Origin: Candidatus Moraniibacteriota bacterium
GTDB taxonomy: Bacteria; Patescibacteriota; Minisyncoccia; Moranbacterales; GCA-2747515
Reading direction: 5' to 3'
DNA length: 21,506 bases
Assembly: GCA_027031945.1 (NCBI GenBank)
Contig: JALVPE010000002.1
Coordinates: 1-21,506, forward strand
Every line of letters begins with the position of its first letter. Position 1 is the first letter of the stretch. The notes below the pieces were generated by a model. It was not told where the DNA came from. It made no database searches and saw nothing but the letters and a program-made list of their open reading frames with translations. Below, piece after piece: positions 1 through 7,675 of this stretch. A program made the position numbers and the translations under genes.

Positions 1-2
1 GA

Positions 3-140
3 GTTTTAGGTGAAAGCACCACTTCTGGATTTGTTAAAATATTAAAAAATTGGAAATTTTGGTTAGTAATAATAATTTTGACGTTGTTTGGGTTGGTTGT
101 TTATCAGAAAAAGAAGGCGAATGTTTTATCAGTTGAATAA
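3..140 (+). CDS. C-terminal end of a membrane-anchored protein (5' partial)
   Basis: The reading frame enters from outside the window and ends at TAA 138-140, leaving 45 residues. They comprise a VLGEST start, a basic stretch (KILKNWK), a hydrophobic segment of about 17 residues (FWLVIIILTLFGLVV) and a short tail YQKKKANVLSVE. A hydrophobic helix followed by basic residues at the C-terminus is the layout of a surface-protein anchor. A sortase gene follows 78 bp later. I see no clear LPxTG, so whether it is a sortase substrate is inference from layout and neighbourhood. The family of the missing N-terminal part cannot be told. Confidence 0.7.
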   Translation, partial: VLGESTTSGFVKILKNWKFWLVIIILTLFGLVVYQKKKANVLSVE

Positions 141-159
141 TGGGCATCATCTTTTTTGT

Positions 160-191
160 AAACTGACTTTCTTTGGATAGTCAGTTTTTTA
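160..191 (+). terminator. Intrinsic terminator after the partial gene
   Basis: A 9-bp stem, AAACTGACT (160-168) with AGTCAGTTT (179-187), encloses a 10-nt loop and runs into a T tract. It separates the upstream gene from the sortase, which therefore probably has its own start of transcription. Confidence 0.8.
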
Positions 192-218
192 ATAAGATTA
201 AAAATAATTTTTTAAATA

Positions 219-878
219 ATGAACGCTAAAAGGAAGAAAAAAAATAATAAAATAATATTATGGCTGGGTTTTCTTTTAATTTTTAGTTCTCTAATTTTAT
301 TTTTGGCAATTTTTTTTCCAATTATTAAAAGTGAATGGAATTATTTAGTTTTACCAAAAGATGAATCGGTAAAGATTGTTTTGAATGGGAACAGTGATGA
401 AAAAGACATAGAGAATGAAGTTAAAAACAACACAATAATTCCGAAGGATAAAGAGTTTGGTATAATTATTCCTAAAATTGGAGTTAATACCAAAGTATTT
501 GCCAATGTTAATTCTCAAAATGAAAGTGAATATGGAAAAAAATTGAAATATGGAGTAGCCCATGCTAAAGGTAGTGGTTTTCCTCAAGATGATAGGACTG
601 TATTTATTTTTGCTCATTCTTCCAGTGATTTTTATAGAAATAATAATTTTAACACAGTCTTTTATTTGTTGCGAAAATTAGAAGTTGATGATATTTTTTA
701 TTTAGTTTATAAAAAAAAGCTCTATTCTTATAAGATGGTTGAGAAAAGAATTGTGACAGAAAATGAAGTTAGTTATCTACAAGACAACAAAAAATATGAT
801 GTGATTTTAATGACTTGTTGGCCTCCAGGTACATCTTATAAAAGATTGTTAGTTATGGGAAAGAGAATGGATGAATAG
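219..878 (+). CDS. Sortase family transpeptidase
   Basis: Sortases cleave a sorting motif in a secreted protein through a cysteine thioester and transfer it to a cell-surface acceptor. This 219-residue protein has a basic N-terminus and one membrane segment at about residues 12-36, giving an N-terminal membrane anchor. The catalytic triad of the family is visible: His133 in FAHSS, Cys200 in LMTC and Arg209 in SYKRL. The length is normal. The LMTCWPPG context resembles class D/E-like sortases more than class A, but I cannot assign the class. No SD precedes the ATG. The partial gene just upstream encodes a C-terminally anchored protein and is a candidate substrate. Confidence 0.9.
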   Translation: MNAKRKKKNNKIILWLGFLLIFSSLILFLAIFFPIIKSEWNYLVLPKDESVKIVLNGNSDEKDIENEVKNNTIIPKDKEFGIIIPKIGVNTKVFANVNSQNESEYGKKLKYGVAHAKGSGFPQDDRTVFIFAHSSSDFYRNNNFNTVFYLLRKLEVDDIFYLVYKKKLYSYKMVEKRIVTENEVSYLQDNKKYDVILMTCWPPGTSYKRLLVMGKRMDE

Positions 879-982
879 TCTTTATAGTGATTGTTGATAT
901 GTAATTTACTTGACGTATTTAATGATTTTGATTTTGAGGTGTTTTATTATTGAATTTTACACAAGGATGGTAAATTATTATT

Positions 983-2182
983 TTATATTTCTGATAGAGA
1001 TTTATTGTCTGATAGTTTGTAAATAGGATAAAGTGTAAATAGTGCTATGAATGCGATAAGTATAAAAACGCTATTTATTTGGAAATATATAAATAAAAGT
1101 CCTACAAGTGCAGGTGCAACAACATATGCAATTGGTCGTGCAGTTTGAAATAGTGCAATCATATCCACATCTGTTTTATCTATTCGTTTGTAGAAATAGG
1201 ATAAACGTAAGATACTAACAAGAGCTGCGCCGATGCGTGATATAAGTAAGATTGTTATAACTATTGTCATACTAGAATTACCAAAAAAATAAAAAGCAAT
1301 TGAGGAAAATATAATTAGTATAAATGAGATAAAAAGTAATTCTTTCTCACCAAGTCGTATATCAGCCAGTATTCCTATAGGATATTGTGCAAGTACGAGA
1401 GGTATTAACATTACAGTAAAGATAATTCCTATTTGATTCCATGAAAATCCATTGTCTAATAGATATAACGGAGCATAAATAACCATGATTGCAAAAAAGA
1501 ACTCCAAAGAAATAGAAATAGCAAAAATTCTTTGGATATCTTTACGTGCTTTGAGTTTTTGAAATAATCCTATGTAATTTATTTGTTTTTGTTGTATTGT
1601 GTCTATGTGGTGAATATTGAAAAAAGTAATTATAAAAATCAATATATTAAAAATAATTGAAAGATAGAAAATACCCACAAATCCAAATTGCATCAATAAG
1701 CGTGTAGCAATAATTGGTGATATGATTAATCCAACATTTATGAATGTAAGATTGAGTCCATAGATTCTACCGGTTTTATTATCAATTGCATATGATTCTA
1801 AGATCATTCGAAGCACTGTCCATGATAAAGCTTCAAGGACAATGTAGGACATAAGTAATAGTGTTTCTGACAATCGCCCTACAATCATGATAAGGGCAAT
1901 AAATATGGAAATTTTGCAGATGATAAGAAGTTGAAAGATGGTTGCTCTACCAATAATACGTACGAATTTATGTATGTTGAGAAGTATGATGAATAAAATG
2001 ATGTTTGCAATTGTAAATATCCAGCCAATATTTGTACTATCCCAAATATTTTTGAAATATGCAGACATGGTATATATAAGTAAACCACCGGTAAATCCCA
2101 TTGGTAGCGAAATAATATTTACAAAAAATATTTTGTTTCTATTCAGGTTTTCTTTGTGTTGGGTATTAACTATATATGTCAT
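983..2182 (-). CDS. Major facilitator superfamily permease
   Basis: A polytopic membrane protein of 399 residues with about 12 hydrophobic segments in two halves, as usual for MFS. In the N-terminal half, TGRIYGL at the end of a cytoplasmic stretch followed by NVGLIISPIIA resembles the loop and TM5 region of drug-efflux type MFS carriers. A polar loop near residues 195-215 (HHIDTIQQKQINY) is the expected central cytoplasmic loop. The substrate cannot be predicted. It converges on the sortase (104 bp between stops, with no clear hairpin there) and is divergent from the epimerase-like gene. Confidence 0.85.
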   Translation of the reverse strand: MTYIVNTQHKENLNRNKIFFVNIISLPMGFTGGLLIYTMSAYFKNIWDSTNIGWIFTIANIILFIILLNIHKFVRIIGRATIFQLLIICKISIFIALIMIVGRLSETLLLMSYIVLEALSWTVLRMILESYAIDNKTGRIYGLNLTFINVGLIISPIIATRLLMQFGFVGIFYLSIIFNILIFIITFFNIHHIDTIQQKQINYIGLFQKLKARKDIQRIFAISISLEFFFAIMVIYAPLYLLDNGFSWNQIGIIFTVMLIPLVLAQYPIGILADIRLGEKELLFISFILIIFSSIAFYFFGNSSMTIVITILLISRIGAALVSILRLSYFYKRIDKTDVDMIALFQTARPIAYVVAPALVGLLFIYFQINSVFILIAFIALFTLYPIYKLSDNKSLSEI

Positions 2183-2204
2183 ATTAGATTTTTATTTTAC
2201 ATAT

Positions 2205-2213
2205 ATTATACCA
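2205..2213 (-). promoter_or_regulatory. Extended -10 promoter of the MFS gene
   Basis: The minus strand reads TGGTATAAT, an extended -10 (TGn-TATAAT), about 23 nt upstream of the ATG. No good -35 is visible at 16-18 bp, which is compatible with an extended -10 promoter. It predicts a leader of only about 15-18 nt. Confidence 0.5.
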
Positions 2214-2288
2214 TAAAAAGGAAAATAATTTTGTTTGAAATTTTGTGTTATAATAAAAATATAATTTTGTATTTAATTTTTTGAAATT

Positions 2289-2942
2289 ATGATGATTATT
2301 CCAGCTATTTTGGATGCAGATAGTGATAAAGCAAAAAAACAATTAAATCAATTACGTGGTTTTGTAGATTGGATACAGATTGATTTAGCTGATGATACTA
2401 TGACGGATAGTTCCACATTTGATTTGTATGATTTGGTGGGTGAGATTGATGATTTTGATGTAGAGATTCATCTTATGACAACAAATCCTGAGAAATATTT
2501 GGATGCGTGCGCAACATTAAATGCTAAGCGAGTGTATTTTCATTTAGGAGAAGTAGAGAGTCCATCACAAATTTTGTCTGCTATGGATCCTTATGATTTT
2601 ACAAAGGGCATAGCACTCTCACCGCAAACTCCGGTTGAGGATGTTTTTAGCTATATTGATGAAATTGATGCTGTGCAAATTATGACAGTGGTTCCAGGTG
2701 CACAAGGAGGAGAATTTTTGGGTGAGATGTTAGACAAAGCTCTTTATATCAGAGAACGTCGTGGAGATATTTGGATTTCGGTAGATGGTGGTGTAAATAA
2801 AGATACAATCGTGAATATTAAAAAGAAGGGCGTAGATGCAGTGGGTGTGGGTAGTGCAATTTTGGGCAATGATGATGTGGTAGGTGCTTATAATGAATTG
2901 GTGGATATATTGGAAAGTGAGGAGATAAATGCTTTCGGATAG
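2289..2942 (+). CDS. Divergent ribulose-phosphate 3-epimerase-like TIM-barrel protein
   Basis: The 217-residue protein follows the ribulose-phosphate 3-epimerase family along its length: PAILDAD near the start, VEIHLMT (59-65), FHLGE (84-88), GIALSPQTP (107-115), IMTVVPGAQGGEF (131-143) and a phosphate-binding end SVDGGV plus GVGSAIL. Family enzymes interconvert ribulose-5-P and xylulose-5-P using a metal held by His-Asp-His-Asp. Here the equivalents are Gln30 (instead of His), Asp32, His61 and Asp166. The motif after the first pair, normally MDGxFVPN, is LADDTMTDSS. The fold is clear, but activity on the usual substrate is uncertain. A transketolase about 2 kb away makes a pentose-phosphate role plausible. 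Two ATGs are adjacent; the first is used here. There is no SD. Confidence 0.75.
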   Translation: MMIIPAILDADSDKAKKQLNQLRGFVDWIQIDLADDTMTDSSTFDLYDLVGEIDDFDVEIHLMTTNPEKYLDACATLNAKRVYFHLGEVESPSQILSAMDPYDFTKGIALSPQTPVEDVFSYIDEIDAVQIMTVVPGAQGGEFLGEMLDKALYIRERRGDIWISVDGGVNKDTIVNIKKKGVDAVGVGSAILGNDDVVGAYNELVDILESEEINAFG

Positions 2943-3112
2943 TTGTTATTTTGTAAAAATATTAATTTAATTTAATATGATTTGATTATTGATAATGTCC
3001 TAGATTTCCGCCTTCGTCTTGTACCGTCTGGTGCAAAGGATTCATGGGAATGACAAGAAATTAAAAAAGAAATAAGGGTGATGTAATTAATTATTTAAAC
3101 AAAAGAGAAATG
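2943..3112. other. Intergenic stretch with a decayed repeat-like segment
   Basis: No ORF is credible here. Around 2997-3056 a left arm (GTCCTAGATTTCCGCCTTCG) and a right arm (CATGGGAATGACA) look like the two halves of the widespread bacterial palindrome with core TTCCCGCC...GGGAATGACA, split by about 25 unrelated bases. This is a resemblance only. The rest is A/T-rich sequence without a clear hairpin. Confidence 0.3.
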
Positions 3113-3140
3113 TTGTGATGCTGTAGAGATGTATTACAAT
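3113..3140 (+). promoter_or_regulatory. Putative gdhA promoter overlapping a decayed palindrome
   Basis: TTGTGA (3113-3118), a 16-bp spacer and TACAAT (3135-3140). The -10 lies inside the decayed 28-bp palindrome at 3123-3150. The predicted start of transcription, near 3147, would give a leader of about 14 nt before the ATG at 3161. Confidence 0.45.
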
Positions 3141-3150
3141 GTGTCTATAC
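3123..3150 (+). repeat. Decayed copy of the 28-bp palindrome seen in transketolase
   Basis: GTAGAGATGTATTA followed by CAATGTGTCTATAC aligns without gaps to the palindrome at 5931-5958 (GTAGAGACGCATTG / CAATGCGTCTTTAC). Most differences are C-to-T or G-to-A changes. The copy ends 10 bp before the gdhA start codon. Confidence 0.65.
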
Positions 3151-3160
3151 AAAAAAAGTT

Positions 3161-4423
3161 ATGAAAAATCCATTTGAAAATGCGATGCAACAATTAACAA
3201 ATGCCGCTGATGTGGTGGGTATTGATGAGAATGTCTTATCACTTTTACAGAGACCTCAACAAATTCATGAAATAGCGATACCCGTTAAGATGGATAATGG
3301 GAAATTAAAGACATTTAGAGGATATCGTGTGCAGTACAATAATGCACGAGGTCCGTATAAAGGAGGTATTCGATTTCATCCAATGGTGGATATTGATGAA
3401 GTGAAGGCATTGTCTTTTTGGATGACTATTAAATGTGCTGTTGTAGGATTACCTTATGGTGGAGCAAAAGGTGGTGTGGAAGTTGATCCGAGAGAACTTT
3501 CTAAAAGGGAATTGCAAGAATTGAGTCGTGGGTATGTGCGAGGATTATATTTGGAAATTGGTCCAAAGATTGATATTCCTGCGCCAGATGTTTATACAAA
3601 TGAGCAGATTATGGGATGGATGATGGACCAGTATTCATTACTGAAGGGTTACACTTCTCCAGGTTCTTTTACCGGTAAGCCGGTTGAGATTGGTGGTATT
3701 ACAGCGCGTGCGAGTGCTACAGCGCGTGGCGGATTTATATTGCTGGAACGTATGATGAAAAAATTAAATAAAAAACCAGCAGAAATGCGTGTTGCAGTAC
3801 AAGGATTTGGTAATGCCGGATATACTTTTGCATGTCTTGCATATGATGCGGGATATACAATTGTAGGTGTGAGTGATTCTAAGGGTGCAATTGTGAGTAA
3901 AAATGGTAAAGGCATCAATCCATATGATGTTTTTGAAAGAAAACAAGAAAAAGGAGAAATTTATTGTGATAAATCAGTATGTGACATGAAAGAATATAAA
4001 GCAGTAACAAATGAAGAATTACTTGTTATGGATTGTGATGTGCTGGTGCCGGCAGCGATTGAAAATCAAATTACAGCAGAAAACGCACAAGATATAAAAG
4101 CAACAACAGTTATTGAATTGGCAAATGGACCAACTACACCAGAGGCGGATGTGGTTTTATATGATAAAGGTGTGGTAGTTATCCCAGATGTTTTGGCAAA
4201 TGCTGGTGGTGTGACAGTGTCATATTTTGAATGGTTACAAAATATCCAAAACACATCTTGGAGCGAGAGTGAAACAAATAGAAAATTAGCTGAAATCATG
4301 ACTCAATCATATGAGCAAATGCACAAGAGAGCAAAAAAATATAATGTGAATTATCGTACAGCGTCATTTATTCTCGCAATCGAGCGAATTACTAGTGCAA
4401 TGGAAGGACGTGGTTGGGTATAA
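3161..4423 (+). CDS. gdhA: Glutamate dehydrogenase
   Basis: Catalyses reversible oxidative deamination of glutamate to 2-oxoglutarate and ammonium in the cytosol. The 420-residue length is typical of the hexameric bacterial/archaeal form. Visible motifs: substrate-binding region GPYKGGIRFHP (64-74), catalytic Lys103 in LPYGGAKGG, PAPDVYT with catalytic Asp143, the nucleotide-binding loop GFGNAG (215-220) and Asp239 at the end of the second beta strand (VSDSKG). The acidic Asp239 argues for NAD rather than NADP; this is inference. No SD is present. The gene is monocistronic and converges on the amino-acid-kinase-like gene across a shared hairpin. Confidence 0.95.
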   Translation: MKNPFENAMQQLTNAADVVGIDENVLSLLQRPQQIHEIAIPVKMDNGKLKTFRGYRVQYNNARGPYKGGIRFHPMVDIDEVKALSFWMTIKCAVVGLPYGGAKGGVEVDPRELSKRELQELSRGYVRGLYLEIGPKIDIPAPDVYTNEQIMGWMMDQYSLLKGYTSPGSFTGKPVEIGGITARASATARGGFILLERMMKKLNKKPAEMRVAVQGFGNAGYTFACLAYDAGYTIVGVSDSKGAIVSKNGKGINPYDVFERKQEKGEIYCDKSVCDMKEYKAVTNEELLVMDCDVLVPAAIENQITAENAQDIKATTVIELANGPTTPEADVVLYDKGVVVIPDVLANAGGVTVSYFEWLQNIQNTSWSESETNRKLAEIMTQSYEQMHKRAKKYNVNYRTASFILAIERITSAMEGRGWV

Positions 4424-4441
4424 TAATTTTTTGAAATATAA

Positions 4442-4471
4442 AACGACTACTTCATTTTGAAGATAGTCGTT
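4442..4471 (-). terminator. Terminator between convergent gdhA and the kinase-like gene
   Basis: AACGACTA (4442-4449) pairs with TAGTCGTT (4464-4471), with inner TTC/GAA pairing. Read on the minus strand, the stem is followed by TTTTAT, so it best serves the minus-strand gene. On the plus strand the stem is not followed by T residues. Confidence 0.6.
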
Positions 4472-4491
4472 GAGAGTTGACTGTCAAACAG

Positions 4492-4968
4492 TTAGTCTTC
4501 TGGTATTGGAATTATTTTAATTTTTGGATAATGTTTGAATTTCTCTTGCTTATCTTTCACCCTGGATGGGTCCGTAAGTACATATAATTCATCATAACCA
4601 ATATACATAATGGTTGTGACAAAATCGTCTCCATTTATGGGACACAATACTTCGGCATAATCCAAGAATGAAGGCTTAGCAATAACACCTGTTCCAATAA
4701 GCTTGTTTTGTACAAGCTCGGTGTTTTTTTCGAGTACCCGGCGCATTATAGCGCGCTCTTCTTCCGTTTTGGTAATGCGTCGTCCATGTTCATCAAAAGC
4801 AGGCTCATAACCGGCTTTAATCAACGCATTATTAATATCTGTGCCACCTCCTATGACAGCTACCGTGTAGTGTTTTGCTGCCTTATCTTTGGCAAATTTA
4901 TAGAAACCCTCACGGTGTAAGAGGTCTCCAGATACTTTGATGCCGATATTTTTTACGGTGTCGCTCAT
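4492..4968 (-). CDS. Short amino-acid-kinase-family-like protein (truncated fold)
   Basis: The start at 4968 is set by a good SD (AGGAG, 9 nt upstream). A longer frame to 5058 only adds an unlikely N-terminus. The 158-residue protein follows acetylglutamate/UMP-kinase-like proteins: KVSGDLL (11-17), VIGGGTDINNAL (38-49), GYEPAFDEHGRRIT (53-66), INGDDFVTTIMYIG (111-124) and YVLTDPSRVKDK (129-140). It stops shortly after the position where family members carry the second half of the nucleotide-binding domain, and it is about 100 residues shorter than acetylglutamate kinase. The first glycine loop has Ser-Gly instead of the usual Gly-Gly-Ser or Ser-Gly-Glu pattern. Kinase activity is uncertain. 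It is divergent from transketolase with an 80-bp gap. Confidence 0.6.
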   Translation of the reverse strand: MSDTVKNIGIKVSGDLLHREGFYKFAKDKAAKHYTVAVIGGGTDINNALIKAGYEPAFDEHGRRITKTEEERAIMRRVLEKNTELVQNKLIGTGVIAKPSFLDYAEVLCPINGDDFVTTIMYIGYDELYVLTDPSRVKDKQEKFKHYPKIKIIPIPED

Positions 4969-5048
4969 AATCTTTCTCCTATGCGTAAAATTGTGGTAAT
5001 ATGTATATGTAAAAGGACGATATTGTATTTTATAGGATAAAACATAAA

Positions 5049-6923
5049 ATGTCAACAAAACAAATAAAAATAAAAGAATTAGAAAAATTAAATAAACTAT
5101 TGAGATACTGGATTTTAGACATGACTACAATTGCCGGTTCTGGTCATCCCACCTCGTCACTTAGTGCTGTGGAGCTTATGAGTACTTTGATGTTTGCTGG
5201 TGTGTTTCGATTTGATGTGAAAAAGATTGACAGTACAAATAATGATAGACTTATTTTTTCCAAAGGGCATGCGTCGCCACTTTTTTATGCGCTTTGGGCG
5301 GTTGCAGGCGCCGTATCTCCAGATGAACTTAATGATTTTAGAAAATTTGATAGTAATTTGGAAGGACACCCAACGATGAATTTTCCTTTTACAGAGGCAA
5401 CGACCGGTTCACTCGGGCAAGGACTTTCTATAGGTGTAGGTATAGCTCTAGCTCAAAAAAATCTGGATAAAACAAATGCTCGAACATATGTTTTGTTGGG
5501 GGACAGTGAAATGACAGAGGGACAGGTATGGGAGGCGATGAATATCGCAAGTTATTATGAATTGGGAAATCTAATTGCAATTGTAGATGTTAATCGATTG
5601 GGTCAGCGTGGTGAGACAATGCTTGGGCATGACACAGAAAAATATGCTACTCGTGCTCGTGCGTTTGGTTGGCGGACTGTTATTGTGGATGGGCACAACG
5701 TGAATGAAATCATGCGAGTGTACTCTGATATGATTGGTGATTATAAAAAACCTCTCATGATAATTGCTAAAACTTATAAAGGAAAAGGAATTTCATTTCT
5801 TGAAAATAAATACGGTTGGCACGGGAAGGTTTTGTCAAAGCAAGAATTTATAGAAGCTGTAAATGAATTGGGTGAAATCGATTTTGATGTACGAGGGAAT
5901 ATTTCTAAATCACAAAAGAACGATATAAGCGTAGAGACGCATTGCAATGCGTCTTTACAAAAAGAAGATAGTGTAGTTTTGGATGAAAAATATGCAACGC
6001 GTGACGCATATGGGGATACTTTGGTTGAAATGATGCGAAATGATGAAAAAATTGTAGTACTTGATGCAGAAGTTAGTAATTCAACTCGTTCAGCAGTGGT
6101 AAAAGATTTTTATCCTGAGAGATTTTTTGAGATGTTTATTGCGGAACAAAATATGGTTAGTGTTGCTGTTGGATTGGCTAGACGAGGATATAAACCGTTT
6201 TGTTCTACATTTGCGGCATTCTTTACACGTGCTCATGATCAAATTCGTATGGCTAGTCTGAGTAATAGTAGAATTACTCTTGTAGGTTCTCATGCTGGTG
6301 TATCGATTGGTGCTGATGGCGGGTCTCAGATGGGATTGTCTGATATCGCCATGTTTCGAGCTATATTTGGGAGCACGGTAATGTATCCATCTGATGTGGT
6401 GTCAGCCGGAAAAATATTACAATTAATACAAAATACAAGTGGTATTTCTTATGTTAGAATGACTCGAGAAAAAACAGCTTCAATTTATAATGAGGATGAA
6501 GAGTTTATGATAGGTGGTTTAAAATTATTACGACATAGTAATAAAGATAAAGCAGTAATAATTGGGGCTGGAATTACGGTACACGAAGCTCTAAAGGCTT
6601 ATGAGATTTTGCAAATAAAAGATATTAACATACGCGTAATTGATTTATATTCTATTAAGCCAATTGATGCTGAATTATTGTTGAGTTCAATAGGAAATGT
6701 CAATCATATTATTATAGTAGAAGATCATTTTGCGGAAGGTGGAATAGGTGAAGTAGTTAAGGATATATTAAGTGGTATTTCTGTAACAATAACTCATCTT
6801 GCAGTGCGTAAAATGCCACACAGTGGCACAATGGAAGATTTGATGCAGTATGAAAATATAAATTATAGTGCTATTATAGATGAGGTATATAAACTAATTA
6901 ATAAATTAAATAAAAATATATGA
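5049..6923 (+). CDS. tkt: Transketolase
   Basis: Thiamine-diphosphate enzyme moving two-carbon units between sugar phosphates in the non-oxidative pentose phosphate pathway. All parts lie in one 624-residue chain. The N-terminal TPP domain has SGHPTSSLSAVEL (31-43), SKGHASPLFYALW (71-83), and GDSEMTEGQ (151-159) with the metal-binding VNRLGQ (181-186). The pyrimidine domain has IAEQNMVSVAVGLA, and the C-terminal domain has VEDHFAEGGIGE. The linker between the first two domains (about 285-315) contains residues 295-304 encoded by a 28-bp palindromic repeat, in frame. There is no SD. The stop codon overlaps the next start (ATGA), indicating one transcript with the LOG gene. Confidence 0.95.
   Translation: MSTKQIKIKELEKLNKLLRYWILDMTTIAGSGHPTSSLSAVELMSTLMFAGVFRFDVKKIDSTNNDRLIFSKGHASPLFYALWAVAGAVSPDELNDFRKFDSNLEGHPTMNFPFTEATTGSLGQGLSIGVGIALAQKNLDKTNARTYVLLGDSEMTEGQVWEAMNIASYYELGNLIAIVDVNRLGQRGETMLGHDTEKYATRARAFGWRTVIVDGHNVNEIMRVYSDMIGDYKKPLMIIAKTYKGKGISFLENKYGWHGKVLSKQEFIEAVNELGEIDFDVRGNISKSQKNDISVETHCNASLQKEDSVVLDEKYATRDAYGDTLVEMMRNDEKIVVLDAEVSNSTRSAVVKDFYPERFFEMFIAEQNMVSVAVGLARRGYKPFCSTFAAFFTRAHDQIRMASLSNSRITLVGSHAGVSIGADGGSQMGLSDIAMFRAIFGSTVMYPSDVVSAGKILQLIQNTSGISYVRMTREKTASIYNEDEEFMIGGLKLLRHSNKDKAVIIGAGITVHEALKAYEILQIKDINIRVIDLYSIKPIDAELLLSSIGNVNHIIIVEDHFAEGGIGEVVKDILSGISVTITHLAVRKMPHSGTMEDLMQYENINYSAIIDEVYKLINKLNKNI
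5931..5958 (+). repeat. 28-bp palindrome inside the transketolase coding region
   Basis: GTAGAGACGCATTG followed directly by CAATGCGTCTTTAC: two 14-nt arms complementary at 13 of 14 positions, with the remaining pair a G-T wobble. It encodes VETHCNASL plus one base of the next codon and keeps the frame. A decayed copy lies at 3123-3150. Confidence 0.85.
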
Positions 6924-7675
6924 CAGATAAAGATAAACAGTTAACATTTACAGTAAAAGGAGAAAAAGTGCATGTTTCTCTTGATCGGGAAAAAGAATTT
7001 CTTTCACCAGAAGTAATTAAATTAGAAAAATATACCAGTGGTCTTTCTTGGCGTATTCTGAAAATTCAATCAGAATTTGTAAAAGGACATGATTTTTTAT
7101 CGCATTTTGATAAGGCTGCCAGTATTTTTGGTAGTGCACGATTTGGTTTTGATCATGCAATATATCAAGAGGCAGAAAAAATGGCATATTCTTTAGCTAA
7201 GAAGGATTTTGCAGTATTTACCGGTGGTGGCCCCGGTATCATGGAAGCGGCAAATAAAGGAGCAAATGAAGCAGGTGGTAGAAGTGTGGGTATTAATATC
7301 AATTTGCCAAATCATAAAGTAACAGAAAGAAAAAATCCCTATATTACAGATTCAGAATCATTTGATTTTTTCTTTTCTCGTAAGGTAATACTATCTTTTG
7401 CATCCCAAGTATATATATTTTTTCCGGGAGGATTTGGTACTCTGGATGAATTGTTTGAGATGTTAACATTGATTCAAACAAAAAAAACTAGACCAATTCC
7501 GGTAATTTTGGTAAATAAAGAATATTGGACACCACTTATTGATTGGATTAGAGGTGTGGTATGGGGCAAAAATCGCGCAATTGCCGAAGAAGATATGGAT
7601 CTGTTTCATTTAGTTGATACAGCTGATGAAGCTTGTGCAATAATTGATACGTGTTTGTTAAATAATGAAAAATAA
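6920..7675 (+). CDS. LOG-family protein (TIGR00730-type Rossmann fold)
   Basis: The 251-residue protein carries both signature motifs of the LOG family: GGGPGIMEAANKGA (102-115) and PGGFGTLDELFE (169-180), with Arg154-Lys155 (SRKVIL) between them. Characterised members cleave nucleoside 5'-monophosphates to base and ribose-5-phosphate (cytokinin riboside monophosphate phosphoribohydrolases). Older annotation calls them lysine decarboxylases, which is incorrect. An N-terminal extension of about 60 residues precedes the core. The start overlaps the transketolase stop by 4 nt and the end overlaps the next gene by 11 nt. Release of a ribose phosphate would fit the pentose-phosphate neighbour, but that link is inference. 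Confidence 0.88.
   Translation: MTDKDKQLTFTVKGEKVHVSLDREKEFLSPEVIKLEKYTSGLSWRILKIQSEFVKGHDFLSHFDKAASIFGSARFGFDHAIYQEAEKMAYSLAKKDFAVFTGGGPGIMEAANKGANEAGGRSVGININLPNHKVTERKNPYITDSESFDFFFSRKVILSFASQVYIFFPGGFGTLDELFEMLTLIQTKKTRPIPVILVNKEYWTPLIDWIRGVVWGKNRAIAEEDMDLFHLVDTADEACAIIDTCLLNNEK

Noticed and set aside
5012..5022. AAGGACGATAT shared with 19720-19730 as a regulatory site
   Set aside because: An 11-base match is expected by chance in a window of this size, and the surroundings differ.
4969..5058. N-terminal extension of the amino-acid-kinase-like protein
   Set aside because: The extension has no family similarity, runs into the transketolase start, and a clear SD sits before the inner ATG at 4968.
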